This document shows, in pieces, positions 24,497 to 33,928 of a stretch of 64,000 nucleotides of DNA. The position numbers and the translations under genes were made by a program. The notes under the pieces are model-generated. The model was not told the DNA's origin and did no database searches. It worked only from the letters and a program-made list of their open reading frames with translations. The first letter of the stretch is position 1. Every line of letters starts with the position of its first letter. This stretch comes from Arthrobacter sp. SLBN-112 (GTDB lineage Bacteria; Actinomycetota; Actinomycetes; Actinomycetales; Micrococcaceae): the NCBI RefSeq assembly GCF_006715225.1, contig NZ_VFMU01000001.1, positions 1 to 64,000 on the forward strand. The letters are read 5' to 3'.

Positions 24497-25719
24497 TTGC
24501 CGGCCTCCTTCGAGTCGGTAGATGCTGCGTCGCGGGCGAGCTCGTCGGCGAGCATGGCGGACTGTTCCTTCAACTGCGGGGTGGGCGTGGCGAAGACGTG
24601 GCGGAAGAGTTCCTGCGGGTCCACGGGCACGTCCTCGCTGAGGCCTTCGCGCAGCTGGGCAGCCACGGCCTCGGCGTGGGAAGCGATCCGCTCCTCCGCG
24701 GAGTCGTCCAGGAGCCCCCGCTCCGTCAGGTACGTGCGCATCCGGTTGATCGGGTCCTTGGCCCGCCACTCCGCAACTTCAGCGCTTTCCCGGTAGCGCG
24801 TGTCGTCGTCGGCATTGGTATGGGCCTGCATGCGGTAGGTGTTGGCTTCCACCAGCAGGGGGCCCGAGCCTTCTCTGGCCAGCTTCACGGCGCGGTCCAG
24901 GACGGCGAGGAGCGCCACCACGTCGTTGCCGTCCACGCGTTCGCCGGCCATGCCGTAGCCCACGGCCTTGTGCGCGAGCGACGGCGCCACGGACTGGTGT
25001 GCCAGTGGCACCGAGATGGCGTACTTGTTGTTCTGGACGAAGAAGATCACGGGCAGGTGGAAGACGGCGGCGAAGTTCAGGGCTTCGTGGAAGTCGCCTT
25101 CACTGGTGGCGCCATCGCCGCACATGGCCAGCACCACGGTGTCCTCGCCGCGGAGCTTGGCGGCGTGGGCCACGCCCACGCCGTGCAGCAGCTGGGTGGT
25201 CAGCGGGGTGCACTGGATGCCCACCTTGTATTTGAGGGGGTCGTAGCCGCCGTGCCAGTCGCCGCGGAAGATGGTCATCACCTGCACGGGGTCTACGCCG
25301 CGGGTCATCACGGCCACGGCGTCACGGTAGGTGGGGAACATCCAGTCGGCGTCGGAGAGGCACAGGGCGGCGGCCACCTGGCATGCTTCCTGGCCGTGGC
25401 TGGACGGGTAGACGGCCATGCGGCCCTGCCGCACCAGGGCTGAGTTCTGGTCGTTGACGCGGCGGCCGACGACGAGGCGTTCGTACGCTGCCAACAGTTC
25501 GTCATCGCCGGGCACAGGGTATTCGTGGCCGGGCTGGGTGCCCTGCTCACTTTCCGGGATGAGCCGGCCGTCCGGGTCCACCATCTGGATCTGGTGCCGG
25601 GCGGGGAGCATGTAATCCTCCACCGTGATGCCGAACTTCTTCACAGCTTCCGTCAGCGCATTGTCTGCGGCTTCCGTGCTGGTGCTGTGCGGCGCGGTGT
25701 GGTCTGCGGAGATCGTCAT
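24493..25719 (-). CDS. bkdA: branched-chain 2-oxoacid dehydrogenase E1 alpha subunit
   Basis: A 408-residue thiamine diphosphate-dependent subunit catalysing oxidative decarboxylation of 2-oxoacids. The ThDP/Mg motif is [30 protein letters not shown] (GDG start and NN end visible), with [15 protein letters not shown] near residue 100 and the phosphorylation-loop-like region [16 protein letters not shown] typical of branched-chain and E1alpha proteins. First gene of the operon bkdA-bkdB-bkdC, AAGGAC upstream of the start. The complex would supply branched acyl-CoA for membrane lipids. The divergent ArsR-like regulator and the Lrp-like regulator 1.7 kb away are candidate controllers. Confidence 0.9.
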   Translation of the reverse strand: [408 protein letters not shown]

Positions 25720-25995
25720 TGGTCCGTCCTTCGGTAGCCACTATTCGTTCCCAGTATTGTCCTGAAGCCGGTTTCGTATCCAGCACCTGCGGAAATAGTG
25801 GAGAAGCTGCGCGCAAAGGGGTCTGCCGGAAGACGATTTGTAAGTGTGACGTGGGTTACCGGCAGGGGTTGTGGACGAATCGGCGGGCAGGACAGCCGGA
25901 CCACATTTCCATCGTGGTATTTTTCTGTGCCGGGAGAGTGTCAGCAGTCCCGGGGCGTCGGATAATGGGATGCGTAGCCGAAGGGAGCGCAGGGC

Positions 25996-26610
25996 ATGAA
26001 CAGCTACGACGTTGATATTGAGAGCCGCCAGATTCGGGGGCATGAGGCCGCTGACCGTGGATCGGCCGGAGCGTCAATGTACGCGGCCGCGGAAGTGTTC
26101 AAGGCTGTGGCCCATCCGGTCCGGGCCACCATCCTGGAACTGCTTTCCCACGGCGAATTGTCCATCCCTGAGGTCTGCGAGCGTACCGGCGTGAAACCCT
26201 CGCACCTGTCCCGGCACCTGGCCCAGATGCGCGCGCAGCAACTAATTGACTGCGCCCGCTCCGGCGGCCGCCTGGTCTACCGGCTGGCCTACCCGGAGGC
26301 TGCCGAACTCCTCGCCGCCGCCCGGTCCGTCCTGCACGCCCGGACAACGGCCGCCCTCCACTCCCTTGGTCCGCTGCCGGAGGAGGAGCCATTCACGGCG
26401 GCATGGGGTGAGCGGATCTCGGCGCCGGAAACAGCACTGGTGTCGCGTTCGGTGATCGCGGACGCGTGCAGGGCCATAGCGGACCGCACCGGCTGCAGCT
26501 CAGAAGCAGCAGCCGGACGGCTCATCATGACGGCGCGGACCTGCCACATGACCCTGCTGGAGGCCGCCCTGGACGAGCTCCGCAGCGAAGAGGACAGCAG
26601 TAACGATTGA
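25996..26610 (+). CDS. ArsR-type winged-helix regulator with ANTAR-like C-terminus
   Basis: A 204-residue regulator. Residues 28-105 are an ArsR-like winged helix (AAEVFKAVAHPVRATILELL, then IPEVCERTGVKPSHLSRHLAQMRAQQLI and SGGRLVYRLAYPEAAELL). It lacks an obvious metal-binding Cys set. Residues 150-200 (SRSVIADACRAIADRTGCSSEAAAGRLIMTA then LLEAALDEL) follow the spacing of an ANTAR domain, though several consensus residues are changed. A DNA-binding head joined to an ANTAR-like tail would be unusual. It is divergent from the bkd operon, separated by 276 bases, so control of that operon is plausible but unproven. Confidence 0.7.
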   Translation: MNSYDVDIESRQIRGHEAADRGSAGASMYAAAEVFKAVAHPVRATILELLSHGELSIPEVCERTGVKPSHLSRHLAQMRAQQLIDCARSGGRLVYRLAYPEAAELLAAARSVLHARTTAALHSLGPLPEEEPFTAAWGERISAPETALVSRSVIADACRAIADRTGCSSEAAAGRLIMTARTCHMTLLEAALDELRSEEDSSND

Positions 26611-26996
26611 TGCCGGGGCTGCGCGGCCCCCTTCCTGCCCCTCATAGCAGTTTCTTCACGGTCGGGACTTTAGTCCCTACTTATCCGTCATTTTGAAGAA
26701 TCCGTTGACCTCTCCGTGTCCGAAGGGGCAAACTCGGATGTCAGGGAATTGACAAAAATGTCTTTGTGTCAAACCCTGCTTATCCGCCCGCTATAGGGGG
26801 AAAGGCTCCGCAACAGGTGCCGGGTATCAGCCCGTTGGGGGTTGCTGCTGCGGGGATGGTTGCGGAGGGGACAGCGTGGTCCCCTCCGCCTCTCATTAGC
26901 GGCCAGCGGTTCAGCCCGACGTTCAATACGCACCGTCCCGGGACACCCTGGCGGGGCTGCATTTCCTCAACAACAGTGACAGGTGGGGCATCCGTT
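26611..26996. other. intergenic region, no gene supported
   Basis: About 390 bases between the ArsR-like regulator and a small gene. A TTGACC/TTGACA pair (26704 and 26748) could be -35 elements, but no convincing -10 partner or conserved ORF is seen. Confidence 0.35.
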
Positions 26997-27239
26997 ATGG
27001 AAATACAGAAGTTGTGGGACCAACTCGACGCCGAAACACGGCAGTGGCTCGTGGAGAATCCCGGGTGCACCATCCTTCCGCGCACGGTCGCGGCAGGCAT
27101 CATGAAGAGCACCGGCGCCCAGCTGGACCAGGACCGGCACGGCGAGACACTTCTCTCCCCCAGCGACTGCGACTTTATCCGGGACGCAGCTGAACAGTTC
27201 GAGTCCCATCCCGGAGCGTCCCCTTCCACACGCTCCTGA
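26997..27239 (+). CDS. small conserved hypothetical protein
   Basis: An 80-residue acidic soluble protein, MEIQKLWDQLDAETRQWL, then NPGCTILPRTVAAGIMKSTG and LLSPSDCDFIRDAAEQF. I believe similar proteins with the NPGC-LPRT core occur in other Arthrobacter genomes, but no function is known to me. GGTGGGG lies upstream of ATG 26997. The frame is open upstream without similarity. Confidence 0.55.
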   Translation: MEIQKLWDQLDAETRQWLVENPGCTILPRTVAAGIMKSTGAQLDQDRHGETLLSPSDCDFIRDAAEQFESHPGASPSTRS

Positions 27240-27402
27240 GAGGCGCAGGGACTGCCGTCCTTCAGCAGGCATTATTCGTCCTAATGTCCTGCCGTGCGCC
27301 CGCTTAGTATCCGCTGCCTGCCCTGAAGCAGGAACAGTGCTCAAATCTGCCTAGTATGGGAGACGATTTGTAGCGGCGCAGGTTACGGCGGGAGTGGGCA
27401 CA

Positions 27403-27867
27403 ATGGCGGGCAAGGATGCCGGCAGCGATCAGGTGGCGCTGGACGAGATAGACCGGCGGATCATCAGTGAACTCACCCGCGACGGCCGGATGTCCGTGAC
27501 GCAGGTGGCGGAAAACGTACACATCTCCCGCGCGCATGCCTACAGCCGGATCGCCCGGCTGACCGGCGACGGCGTCCTGACCCGGTTCACGGCACTGGTG
27601 GATCCCATCAAGGCGGGGTTGAAGTCCTCTGCGTACGTGACCCTGAAGCTCAAGCAGGACTCCTGGCGCGAACTGCGGGACCAGCTCGGCGCCATCCCTG
27701 AGGTGCACCACATTGCCCTGGTGGGCGGCGACTTCGACGTGATCCTGCTGGTCCGCGCCGTGGACAACATCGATCTCCGCCGGGTCATTTTCGACCAGCT
27801 GCAAACCATGCCGGGCGTGCTGGACACCCAGACGTTCCTGGTTTTCGAAGACGTAGACACCCGGTAA
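27403..27867 (+). CDS. Lrp/AsnC family transcriptional regulator
   Basis: A 154-residue regulator with an N-terminal helix-turn-helix (LDEIDRRIISELTRDGRMSVTQVAENVHISRAHAYSRI) and a C-terminal ligand-binding RAM domain (AYVTLKLKQDSWRELRDQL, VHHIALVGGDFDVILLVRAVD). Members sense amino acids; BkdR-type relatives control branched-chain dehydrogenase operons, which makes the bkd genes at 21.9-25.7 kb an obvious candidate target. ATG 27403 is chosen with GGGAG upstream rather than GTG 27394. Confidence 0.85.
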   Translation: MAGKDAGSDQVALDEIDRRIISELTRDGRMSVTQVAENVHISRAHAYSRIARLTGDGVLTRFTALVDPIKAGLKSSAYVTLKLKQDSWRELRDQLGAIPEVHHIALVGGDFDVILLVRAVDNIDLRRVIFDQLQTMPGVLDTQTFLVFEDVDTR

Positions 27868-28189
27868 TCCCCCAAATGTGAACGCTCGCGAACGAGGTCA
27901 GCGGCGTTATTGGGCCCATCTCCGGGCACTACTCGTTATGGCGTCCCCTGCCCTGATTTCCCGGGCTGCACCGCAATCCCTGCAGGTCAGCACCGTTGCA
28001 TACGTGTGAGTAACGGCGGGCGCATCCAAGTAGCGAAAATGGCGGGTGCCTGGAAAGACGGGTACCGGTACGTGTTGTTGCGCCTGTTTCGGGCCCGCGA
28101 ATATTGGGTCATCGATCCACCGAAAGGCACCTGGATGGGGCCGCTCATGGGGGAACGGGTTCTCAATCACACTTACAAGGAGTCTTTCC

Positions 28190-28642
28190 ATGCGCCCAAT
28201 GACCAAGAAGAACAAGATCGCCGCTGTTGCCGCTTCCGCTGCTCTGGTGGCCGTCGGGGGCGGCACCGCTTACGCCTACTGGAGCACCACAGGTTCGGGT
28301 AACGGCGGAGCGGCGGCAGCGTCCGGGACCCAGCCGGTCTCAATCAGCGTGACGGTGGCCCCGGGCGTTGCACCTGGTACGCCCAAGAACATCAACTACA
28401 CCGCCACCAACCCGAACACCAGCAGCACTTCGGTGACGCTGGTGAACCCGCAGGTCTCGACGAGCGACGCAAAGTGCCTGCCCGGTTGGTTCTCGGCCAC
28501 GGTCCCGGCCGGCCCCACCACAGTCCTGGCAGGCGCAACCACGGATCTGGGGAACGGAACACTGACACTCAACGACGACCCGGCCACCAACCAGGACGCC
28601 TGCAAGGGCGCCTTGATCACGGTGACCGTCGGTAGCAACTAA
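28190..28642 (+). CDS. SipW-type exported protein
   Basis: A 150-residue exported protein. The signal region MTKKNKIAAVAASAALVAVGGG is followed by TAYAYWSTTGSG, the aromatic AYxYW pattern of SipW-dependent signal peptides (TasA/camelysin type). The mature part is a Thr/Ser/Ala-rich beta domain (TVAPGVAPGTPKNINYTATN) with two Cys. AAGGAG lies seven bases before ATG 28190. First of four adjacent exported-protein genes; the terminator after it may give this gene higher expression than the rest. Confidence 0.75.
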   Translation: MRPMTKKNKIAAVAASAALVAVGGGTAYAYWSTTGSGNGGAAAASGTQPVSISVTVAPGVAPGTPKNINYTATNPNTSSTSVTLVNPQVSTSDAKCLPGWFSATVPAGPTTVLAGATTDLGNGTLTLNDDPATNQDACKGALITVTVGSN

Positions 28643-28649
28643 CAAACGA

Positions 28650-28688
28650 GCAAGCCGGGGACGGGTGCAAAGCCCGTCCCCGGCTTGC
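28650..28688 (+). terminator. strong intrinsic terminator or attenuator
   Basis: A perfect 16-bp stem (GCAAGCCGGGGACGGG and its complement) closes a 7-base loop, between the first exported-protein gene and the next. Only 33 bases separate it from the following start, so partial readthrough is likely. Confidence 0.8.
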
Positions 28689-28720
28689 CGTCAATCGCAC
28701 CAAAGTGGAAGGGGCACGGG

Positions 28721-29857
28721 GTGCACAAACAGGACGGACATCCGCGGCGCGGCACGCGGACCGGTATCAAGGCTGCGGTGGTGGCGCTGCTGCTTGTACT
28801 GGCCAGCGCGGGGGCGTTGATCGCGGCGGCAAACAATCCCAAGCCGGGCATCACGGTGCAGGTCGCCCCTGCCAGCCAGTCCGTCCAGCAGGGCCAGGCA
28901 GCCACCTACTCGGTGACGCTGACGTCCACTGGAGGTTTCACCGGCGCGGTCAACCTGGCCACCGCGGGACTGCCGGCCGGAGCGGCAGGTGCCTTCACGC
29001 CGTCGTCCGTCACCCTTAACTCCGGAAGCACCGCAACCTCAACCCTGAACGTCACCACTGCCACAGCCACGCCGGCGGGCACCAGCTCCCTGACCATCAC
29101 CGGCACCAGCGGCAAGGTCTCCGGCAGTGTCACCGCCGGCCTCACCGTCAATTACAGAATCTCCTCCACCATTTCCGTCGCCGCTGCCCCGGATTCGCTG
29201 TCGGTCCCGCCGGGCGCCACCGCGGTGTACACGCTTCAGCTCACCCGGAACAACCTCTCCGGGCCGGTGACGTTCAGCGTCCTGGGCGGACTCCCCTCCG
29301 GCGCCACGGCGTCGTTCTCGCCCAATCCGGTGACCGGCACCTCCACCACGTTGCAGGTGGCCACAACCGCCACGCCCCCCACCGGAAGCTACAACCTGTA
29401 CCTGGTGGGCACGGGCAAGGATTCCAGCGGGAAGTCGCAGTATGCCTACTCGAACGTGCAGCTGGTGCTGGACTCCACCATCAAGCAGTTCGTCCTCTCC
29501 GGCAACGTCCCCGGAACGCTGTCCCCCGGCACGTCGGCCGGCCTGGACCTGCAGATCAACAACCCCAACAACAAGGCGTTGGCACTGACCAACATGTCAG
29601 TGGCGGTGGCTGGGGTCACCCGCAGCGCGGACGCCGCGGCCAGGAACCTCCCCTGCACCACGGCGGACTTCACCGTCATCCAGTACAGCGGCCCCTACCC
29701 ACTGACGGTACCGGCCGGCAGCAGTTCCCTTTCCGGCCTCCGCGTCACACAGACTGCATGGCCCAAGGTGGGAATGCTGGACACGTCCGCCAACCAGGAC
29801 GGCTGCAAGGGTGCCACCCTCCAGCTGGCGTACTCGGGATCAGGACAGGGGAACTGA
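28721..29857 (+). CDS. exported protein with repeated Ig-like domains
   Basis: A 378-residue exported protein: basic start, one hydrophobic helix (AAVVALLLVLASAGALIAAA), then two beta-rich repeats of about 100 residues each opening ITVQVAPASQSVQQGQAATYSV or ISVAAAPDSLSVPPGATAVYTL and holding GLPAGA / GLPSGATASFSP. A third beta domain ends with paired Cys. This architecture suggests a surface structural or adhesive protein. GTG 28721 follows GGAAGGGG. The start codon of the next SipW-type gene lies one base after the stop (29857/29859). Confidence 0.7.
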   Translation: MHKQDGHPRRGTRTGIKAAVVALLLVLASAGALIAAANNPKPGITVQVAPASQSVQQGQAATYSVTLTSTGGFTGAVNLATAGLPAGAAGAFTPSSVTLNSGSTATSTLNVTTATATPAGTSSLTITGTSGKVSGSVTAGLTVNYRISSTISVAAAPDSLSVPPGATAVYTLQLTRNNLSGPVTFSVLGGLPSGATASFSPNPVTGTSTTLQVATTATPPTGSYNLYLVGTGKDSSGKSQYAYSNVQLVLDSTIKQFVLSGNVPGTLSPGTSAGLDLQINNPNNKALALTNMSVAVAGVTRSADAAARNLPCTTADFTVIQYSGPYPLTVPAGSSSLSGLRVTQTAWPKVGMLDTSANQDGCKGATLQLAYSGSGQGN

Positions 29858-29858
29858 G

Positions 29859-30362
29859 ATGACCACCAGCACCAGGACTGCCAGGGCCGGAAGGGCCCTC
29901 AAGGCAGCGGCCCTCGCGGGAACACTGATCGCCGCAGGTGCCGGCAGCGCTTACGCCTTCTGGACGGCGGGCGGAACGGGCACGGGAACCGCAGCCGCGG
30001 GCACCATGCAGGCCGTCACCGTGGACGCGCTCGTGGCCGGGGACGGCCCCACGGCGACGCTGGTTCCCGGCGGCACTGCCGACGTCGTGCTCCGCTTCTC
30101 CAACCCCAATCCCTACTCGGTGCAGGTCTACAGCGTCACCGCCAACGGGCCGGCAACGGCGGACACCGCGCATTCGGGCTGCACCACCACCGGGGTCAGC
30201 TTCACCGGAACCGCCGCGCCATTGTCACCGGCAACGTTCATTCCGGCAAACTCGTCCACCCTGCTCACCCTTCCAGGATTGGCCGCCATGGATACCACCT
30301 CACTCGCACCCTGCCAGGGCGCCACCTTCCACCTTCCCGTCACGGCGGAGGTGCGCAAATGA
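29859..30362 (+). CDS. SipW-type exported protein
   Basis: A 167-residue exported protein with basic N-terminus, hydrophobic helix ALKAAALAGTLIAAGAG and the SipW-type SAYAFWTAGGTG. The mature part is a single beta-rich domain (ADVVLRFSNPNPYSVQVYSV) with two Cys. It overlaps the next gene by ATGA, so export and assembly of the two are probably linked. Confidence 0.75.
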   Translation: MTTSTRTARAGRALKAAALAGTLIAAGAGSAYAFWTAGGTGTGTAAAGTMQAVTVDALVAGDGPTATLVPGGTADVVLRFSNPNPYSVQVYSVTANGPATADTAHSGCTTTGVSFTGTAAPLSPATFIPANSSTLLTLPGLAAMDTTSLAPCQGATFHLPVTAEVRK

Positions 30363-32521
30363 GCGTCGCCCTGCGGAAGGTGCCGTTCGGCTTCCGCCTC
30401 CACTCAGGACGGCTGGCGTGGATTGTCACAGCGGTCCTGCTCCTGCTCGGGACGGCCACTGCCGCCTACGGCTTCTGGGCCTCCACCACCAGCAGCAACA
30501 ATGCCGCGGCCACGGCGGACGCCCTGTCCCCAGGATCCAGGCCTGCCGTCACGGCCAGCGGTGCCACACTCAGCGTCAGCTGGGCAGCCGGCACCACGGT
30601 CAACGGCCGTGCGGCGACCGGCTACACGGTCACCAGGTACGCGGCTGCCACGGGTGGCACCGGAACGCCGGCCACCGGCGGGTGCACAGGGACGGTCACC
30701 ACCCTGACGTGCACCGAACAGAACGTCCCCGGCGGCATCTGGTACTACAGCGTCACCCCTACCATCGCGCTGTGGACCGGCGCCGAGAGCCCGCGCAGCA
30801 CCGGCGTCAGCAGTGACTCCACCGCCCCGGTGGCCTCGGTCTCCAGCCTGTCGCCCACCCCGAACGCTGCCGGCTGGAACAACACCAGCCCGGTCACGGT
30901 GACCATCACCGCCGACGACGGGGCGGCCGGTTCGGGCGTCGCCTCCATCACCTACGCGGTCGACGGCGGCGCGAAGCAGACCGTGAATGGCGCCGTTGCG
31001 ACCATTCCCGTCACGGGCGACTGGACGCACACCATCTCCTACTTCGCCACCGACAACGCCGGCAACGCCAGCGCGGCACAGACGCAGGCGGTGTGGATCG
31101 ACAGCCAGGCCCCGGACGTGCCCTCGCTCACCGTTCCGGCCTACGTGAACTCCGCCAATGTCGCCGCAGTTCCGGTCACGGGAACGGCGGAAGCCGGTGC
31201 CAAAATCACCCTTGTTACCAGTGACGCGGGCGCCGCACACTCCGTCACAACCACAGCCACCGTCTCCGACACGGGAGCCTGGTCCGCCAGCCCCGACGTG
31301 AACAGCCTGGACCAGGGCACGGTTACATACACGGCCACCGCCACTGACCAGGCCGGCAACACGGGCGGGGCCAGGAATGCAACAAGCATCAAAGACACTG
31401 TTCCTCCTGCAGCATCCCAGTCCCTGAGCTTGCCGGCGTACGTGAACATCGCCAACGCCTCCGATGTACCGGTCTCCGGCACCGCGGAAGCCGGCGGAAC
31501 CGTCACCGTTACCACCACGGACGCCGGCGCCGCCCACACAGTGACGGGCACCGCGACGACATCCGGCACGGGCAGCTGGTCCTTGAACCTCAAGCTGTCC
31601 GCACTCAGTGACGGGCCTGTCACTTACTCGGTGACGGTCAAGGACGCGGCGGGGAACACTGGCACGGCTTACACCACCTCACGAACAAAGGACACAGCGG
31701 CACCAGCCCCGACCATCACTGCGCCGACGTACGTCAACAGCAGCAGCAACATCAATGCCGTCCCTGTCAGCGGAACCACTGAGGCAGGAGCCACCGTCAA
31801 CGTCACAGTCAGAATTGGTCTCTCGTCAATCGTTACCAAGACGGTCACGCCCACCGGCACTTCATGGAACACGACAATGGACCTTTCCTCCTTTCCCGAT
31901 GGCACGCTGATCTACACCGCGGACTCGACCGACGCGGCAGGCAACAGCGGCACGGCCACCGCAGCAGGCATCACCAACAAGGACACGGCACTGCCAAGCA
32001 TTAGCGCCGTGACCCTCCTTGGAGGAGGCACAACGGCAGGCACAGCCGATGCCGGCGACACACTGACAATCCGGTACTCCGAAGCCCTCGACGCCAGCAA
32101 GATTTGTTCCCTCTGGAACAACACGGGCGCCCAGACCCTCAAAGCGAATAACGATGTCACGGTCACTTTCAATCACAGCACCAGTGGCAGCAATACGAGC
32201 AACACCATGGCCGTAACAAGCAAGACCTGCACGCTGAACATCGGAACCATCTCATTGGGCTCCAATGCCAACTACGCGTCCACTGCCTCACCAGTGGTCT
32301 TCGTGGGTACCAATACCGGCGTGAGCACAGTGAGCTGGAATCCGGATACGTTTTCCCTGACTATCCAACTGGGGACCACCAAGAACAACACCGGTGCCCA
32401 GGGGACCAATGTTGGAGCAGACTTCCCCGCCTATGCGCCGTCGTCCGGGCTGACGGATGTGGCAGGAAACCCGCTCGCTACAACGCCCGCCTTTACATCC
32501 ACCGCCTCGTCACGCTTCTGA
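30359..32521 (+). CDS. large Ig-repeat surface protein with SipW-type signal
   Basis: A 720-residue surface protein. The signal anchor WIVTAVLLLLGTATAAYGFW again carries the AYxFW pattern. After a fibronectin-like domain (SRPAVTASGATLSVSWAAGT) come bacterial Ig-like repeats of about 95 residues, recognisable by PAYVNSANVAAVPVTGTAEAG, PAYVNIANASDVPVSGTAEAG and PTYVNSSSNINAVPVSGTTE, each ending near DAAGNTG and KDT. The C-terminal 150 residues lack the repeat and no LPxTG motif is present. Likely an adhesin or matrix fibre component. Confidence 0.78.
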   Translation: MSVALRKVPFGFRLHSGRLAWIVTAVLLLLGTATAAYGFWASTTSSNNAAATADALSPGSRPAVTASGATLSVSWAAGTTVNGRAATGYTVTRYAAATGGTGTPATGGCTGTVTTLTCTEQNVPGGIWYYSVTPTIALWTGAESPRSTGVSSDSTAPVASVSSLSPTPNAAGWNNTSPVTVTITADDGAAGSGVASITYAVDGGAKQTVNGAVATIPVTGDWTHTISYFATDNAGNASAAQTQAVWIDSQAPDVPSLTVPAYVNSANVAAVPVTGTAEAGAKITLVTSDAGAAHSVTTTATVSDTGAWSASPDVNSLDQGTVTYTATATDQAGNTGGARNATSIKDTVPPAASQSLSLPAYVNIANASDVPVSGTAEAGGTVTVTTTDAGAAHTVTGTATTSGTGSWSLNLKLSALSDGPVTYSVTVKDAAGNTGTAYTTSRTKDTAAPAPTITAPTYVNSSSNINAVPVSGTTEAGATVNVTVRIGLSSIVTKTVTPTGTSWNTTMDLSSFPDGTLIYTADSTDAAGNSGTATAAGITNKDTALPSISAVTLLGGGTTAGTADAGDTLTIRYSEALDASKICSLWNNTGAQTLKANNDVTVTFNHSTSGSNTSNTMAVTSKTCTLNIGTISLGSNANYASTASPVVFVGTNTGVSTVSWNPDTFSLTIQLGTTKNNTGAQGTNVGADFPAYAPSSGLTDVAGNPLATTPAFTSTASSRF

Positions 32522-32550
32522 GTCGATACCCCAAGGAAGGCATACATTCT

Positions 32551-33000
32551 GTGAACATGAAATTCACCACCACCATCCAGGGCAGCGGGAACAAGACAGG
32601 CATCGAGGTCCCGGAGGAGATCGTTACTGCACTCGATGCCGGACGGCGGCCGCCGGTGGTGGTTACCGTCAACGGCGAAAGCTACCGCAGCAGCATCGCG
32701 GTGATGGGCGGCAAGAACATGGTCAGCGTGAGCGCGGCGAACCGTGAACTGACGCGAGTATCTGCCGGGGACACCGTCGAGGTGGGGCTGGAAGTGGATA
32801 CCGAGCCGCGGGTCATTGAGGTTCCGGATGACCTGGCCAGTGCCATGGAAGCCGAACCGGAAGCGAAGGCCTTCTACGGCACGTTGAACTACAGCAGCCA
32901 ACGCCGCTACGTGGAGCCGATTATTGAGGCGAAGACATCGGAAACACGTGTGCGCCGGGTGGCCAAGGCGGTAGAAGACCTGAAGGCAGGCAAGAAGTAG
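32551..33000 (+). CDS. YdeI/DUF1905-type protein
   Basis: A 149-residue cytoplasmic protein with a DUF1905 beta domain (MKFTTTIQGSGNKTGIEVPEEIV, PVVVTVNGESYRSSIAVMGGK, GDTVEVGLEVDTEPR) and a C-terminal YdeI/OmpD-associated helix pair (LNYSSQRRYVEPIIEAKTSETRVRRVAKAVEDL). Relatives have been linked to bacteriocin protection but the mechanism is unclear. GTG 32551 has AAGGAAGG ten bases upstream; ATG 32557 is an alternative start. Confidence 0.8.
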   Translation: MNMKFTTTIQGSGNKTGIEVPEEIVTALDAGRRPPVVVTVNGESYRSSIAVMGGKNMVSVSAANRELTRVSAGDTVEVGLEVDTEPRVIEVPDDLASAMEAEPEAKAFYGTLNYSSQRRYVEPIIEAKTSETRVRRVAKAVEDLKAGKK

Positions 33001-33352
33001 GAAGCCCCATCTTGGTCTTGCCCGGGCAGGGCGAAGCGGGGGCTTTGGAGACCGGCCCGGGCCGGGAACGCAGCGCCACACTGCTGGACACTACGTCCAC
33101 TGGTAAGTGTACTTACTATTGGCCTGAATGTACCGGTGCAGGCGCGACAAAACTGCGTTTCGGTCAATTACCCGGCGCCCGCGGACGGCTCCAGGGCGGA
33201 CCCGGTGGAAGTTTTCGCAGGTCAGACGCACCTTGGCCCCATCACGGCATACGCCGAAGAGACCGCGGTGCAGCTGGCAGGCGCGGTTGGGCAGGCCCCG
33301 CCCAACAGCCCAGCGGCTCTGAGCACTAAGGCGGAGACCTCTGCGGCTGGTG
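33001..33352. other. gap with a possible gene remnant
   Basis: No intact gene is certain. A frame from about 33136 reads SVNYPAPADGSRADPVEVFAG and TAYAEETAVQLAGAVG, which looks protein-like and may be a remnant. At 33103-33116 lies GTAAGTGTACTTAC, an inverted repeat that could be an operator. Confidence 0.3.
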
Positions 33353-33565
33353 TTACTTCTGTTCGGGAATCCAGTAGGGCGCATCAACCCCGGTGCCGGT
33401 GAGGTTGTCGCAGCGGACCAACTGGGTGCCGATGCGCTCTAGCGGGCAGTCGACGTAGGTGTTGAGGACTTCGCCGTCAGTGTAAGTTGCGGCAGGGGCT
33501 GGCCCTGCGGAGAGGAACAGAGCTTGAAAAACGGCAGCAATGACCGGGACAGTTCGTGTGTACAC
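33353..33565 (-). CDS. small secreted hypothetical protein
   Basis: A 70-residue protein with a clear signal peptide (YTRTVPVIAAVFQALFLSAGPAPAA) and a mature peptide of about 45 residues with two Cys (VDCPLERIGTQLVRCDN). GTG 33565 has an ideal AAGGAGG six bases upstream, which decides the start although the frame is open further. Function unknown; the two Cys could form a disulfide in the secreted form. Confidence 0.65.
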   Translation of the reverse strand: MYTRTVPVIAAVFQALFLSAGPAPAATYTDGEVLNTYVDCPLERIGTQLVRCDNLTGTGVDAPYWIPEQK

Positions 33566-33928
33566 CGCTGGCCTCCTTGGATGCGGCAAGGGAGATGGGA
33601 AGGCGGCCCGGCCCAAAGACGAGGGGCGGGCGCAACTGGGTCCCCAGCCGATTACCCAAAAATGGGAATCCCGCCAGCCCAGGGGTTCTCCGGCAGGAGC
33701 TACGGTACTCCCGCCGCCGAAGGCGCCATAAGGGTAGCTTGCACCCCAGTTGACGCCTGCCCTACCCAATCAGATCCCCCGGGTCCGCGCGGCAACCAGG
33801 GTGTTCGCCTCAGCCCCCGCCGCAACTGTGATCCGGCACCAGCGGCCTTGGTTCGGCAGCTGTAGGGCCCGTTGATCACGTGCTGCACCACGCGTACCGT
33901 GAAACAATAATCCGTGGTGGAGGCGGCA
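33566..33928. other. intergenic region, no gene supported
   Basis: About 360 bases between a divergent secreted peptide gene and the SRPBCC gene. The last 40 bases (CGTACCGTGAAACAATAATCC) are almost the same as those before the second SRPBCC copy at 41094, so the promoter was copied with the gene. Confidence 0.45.
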
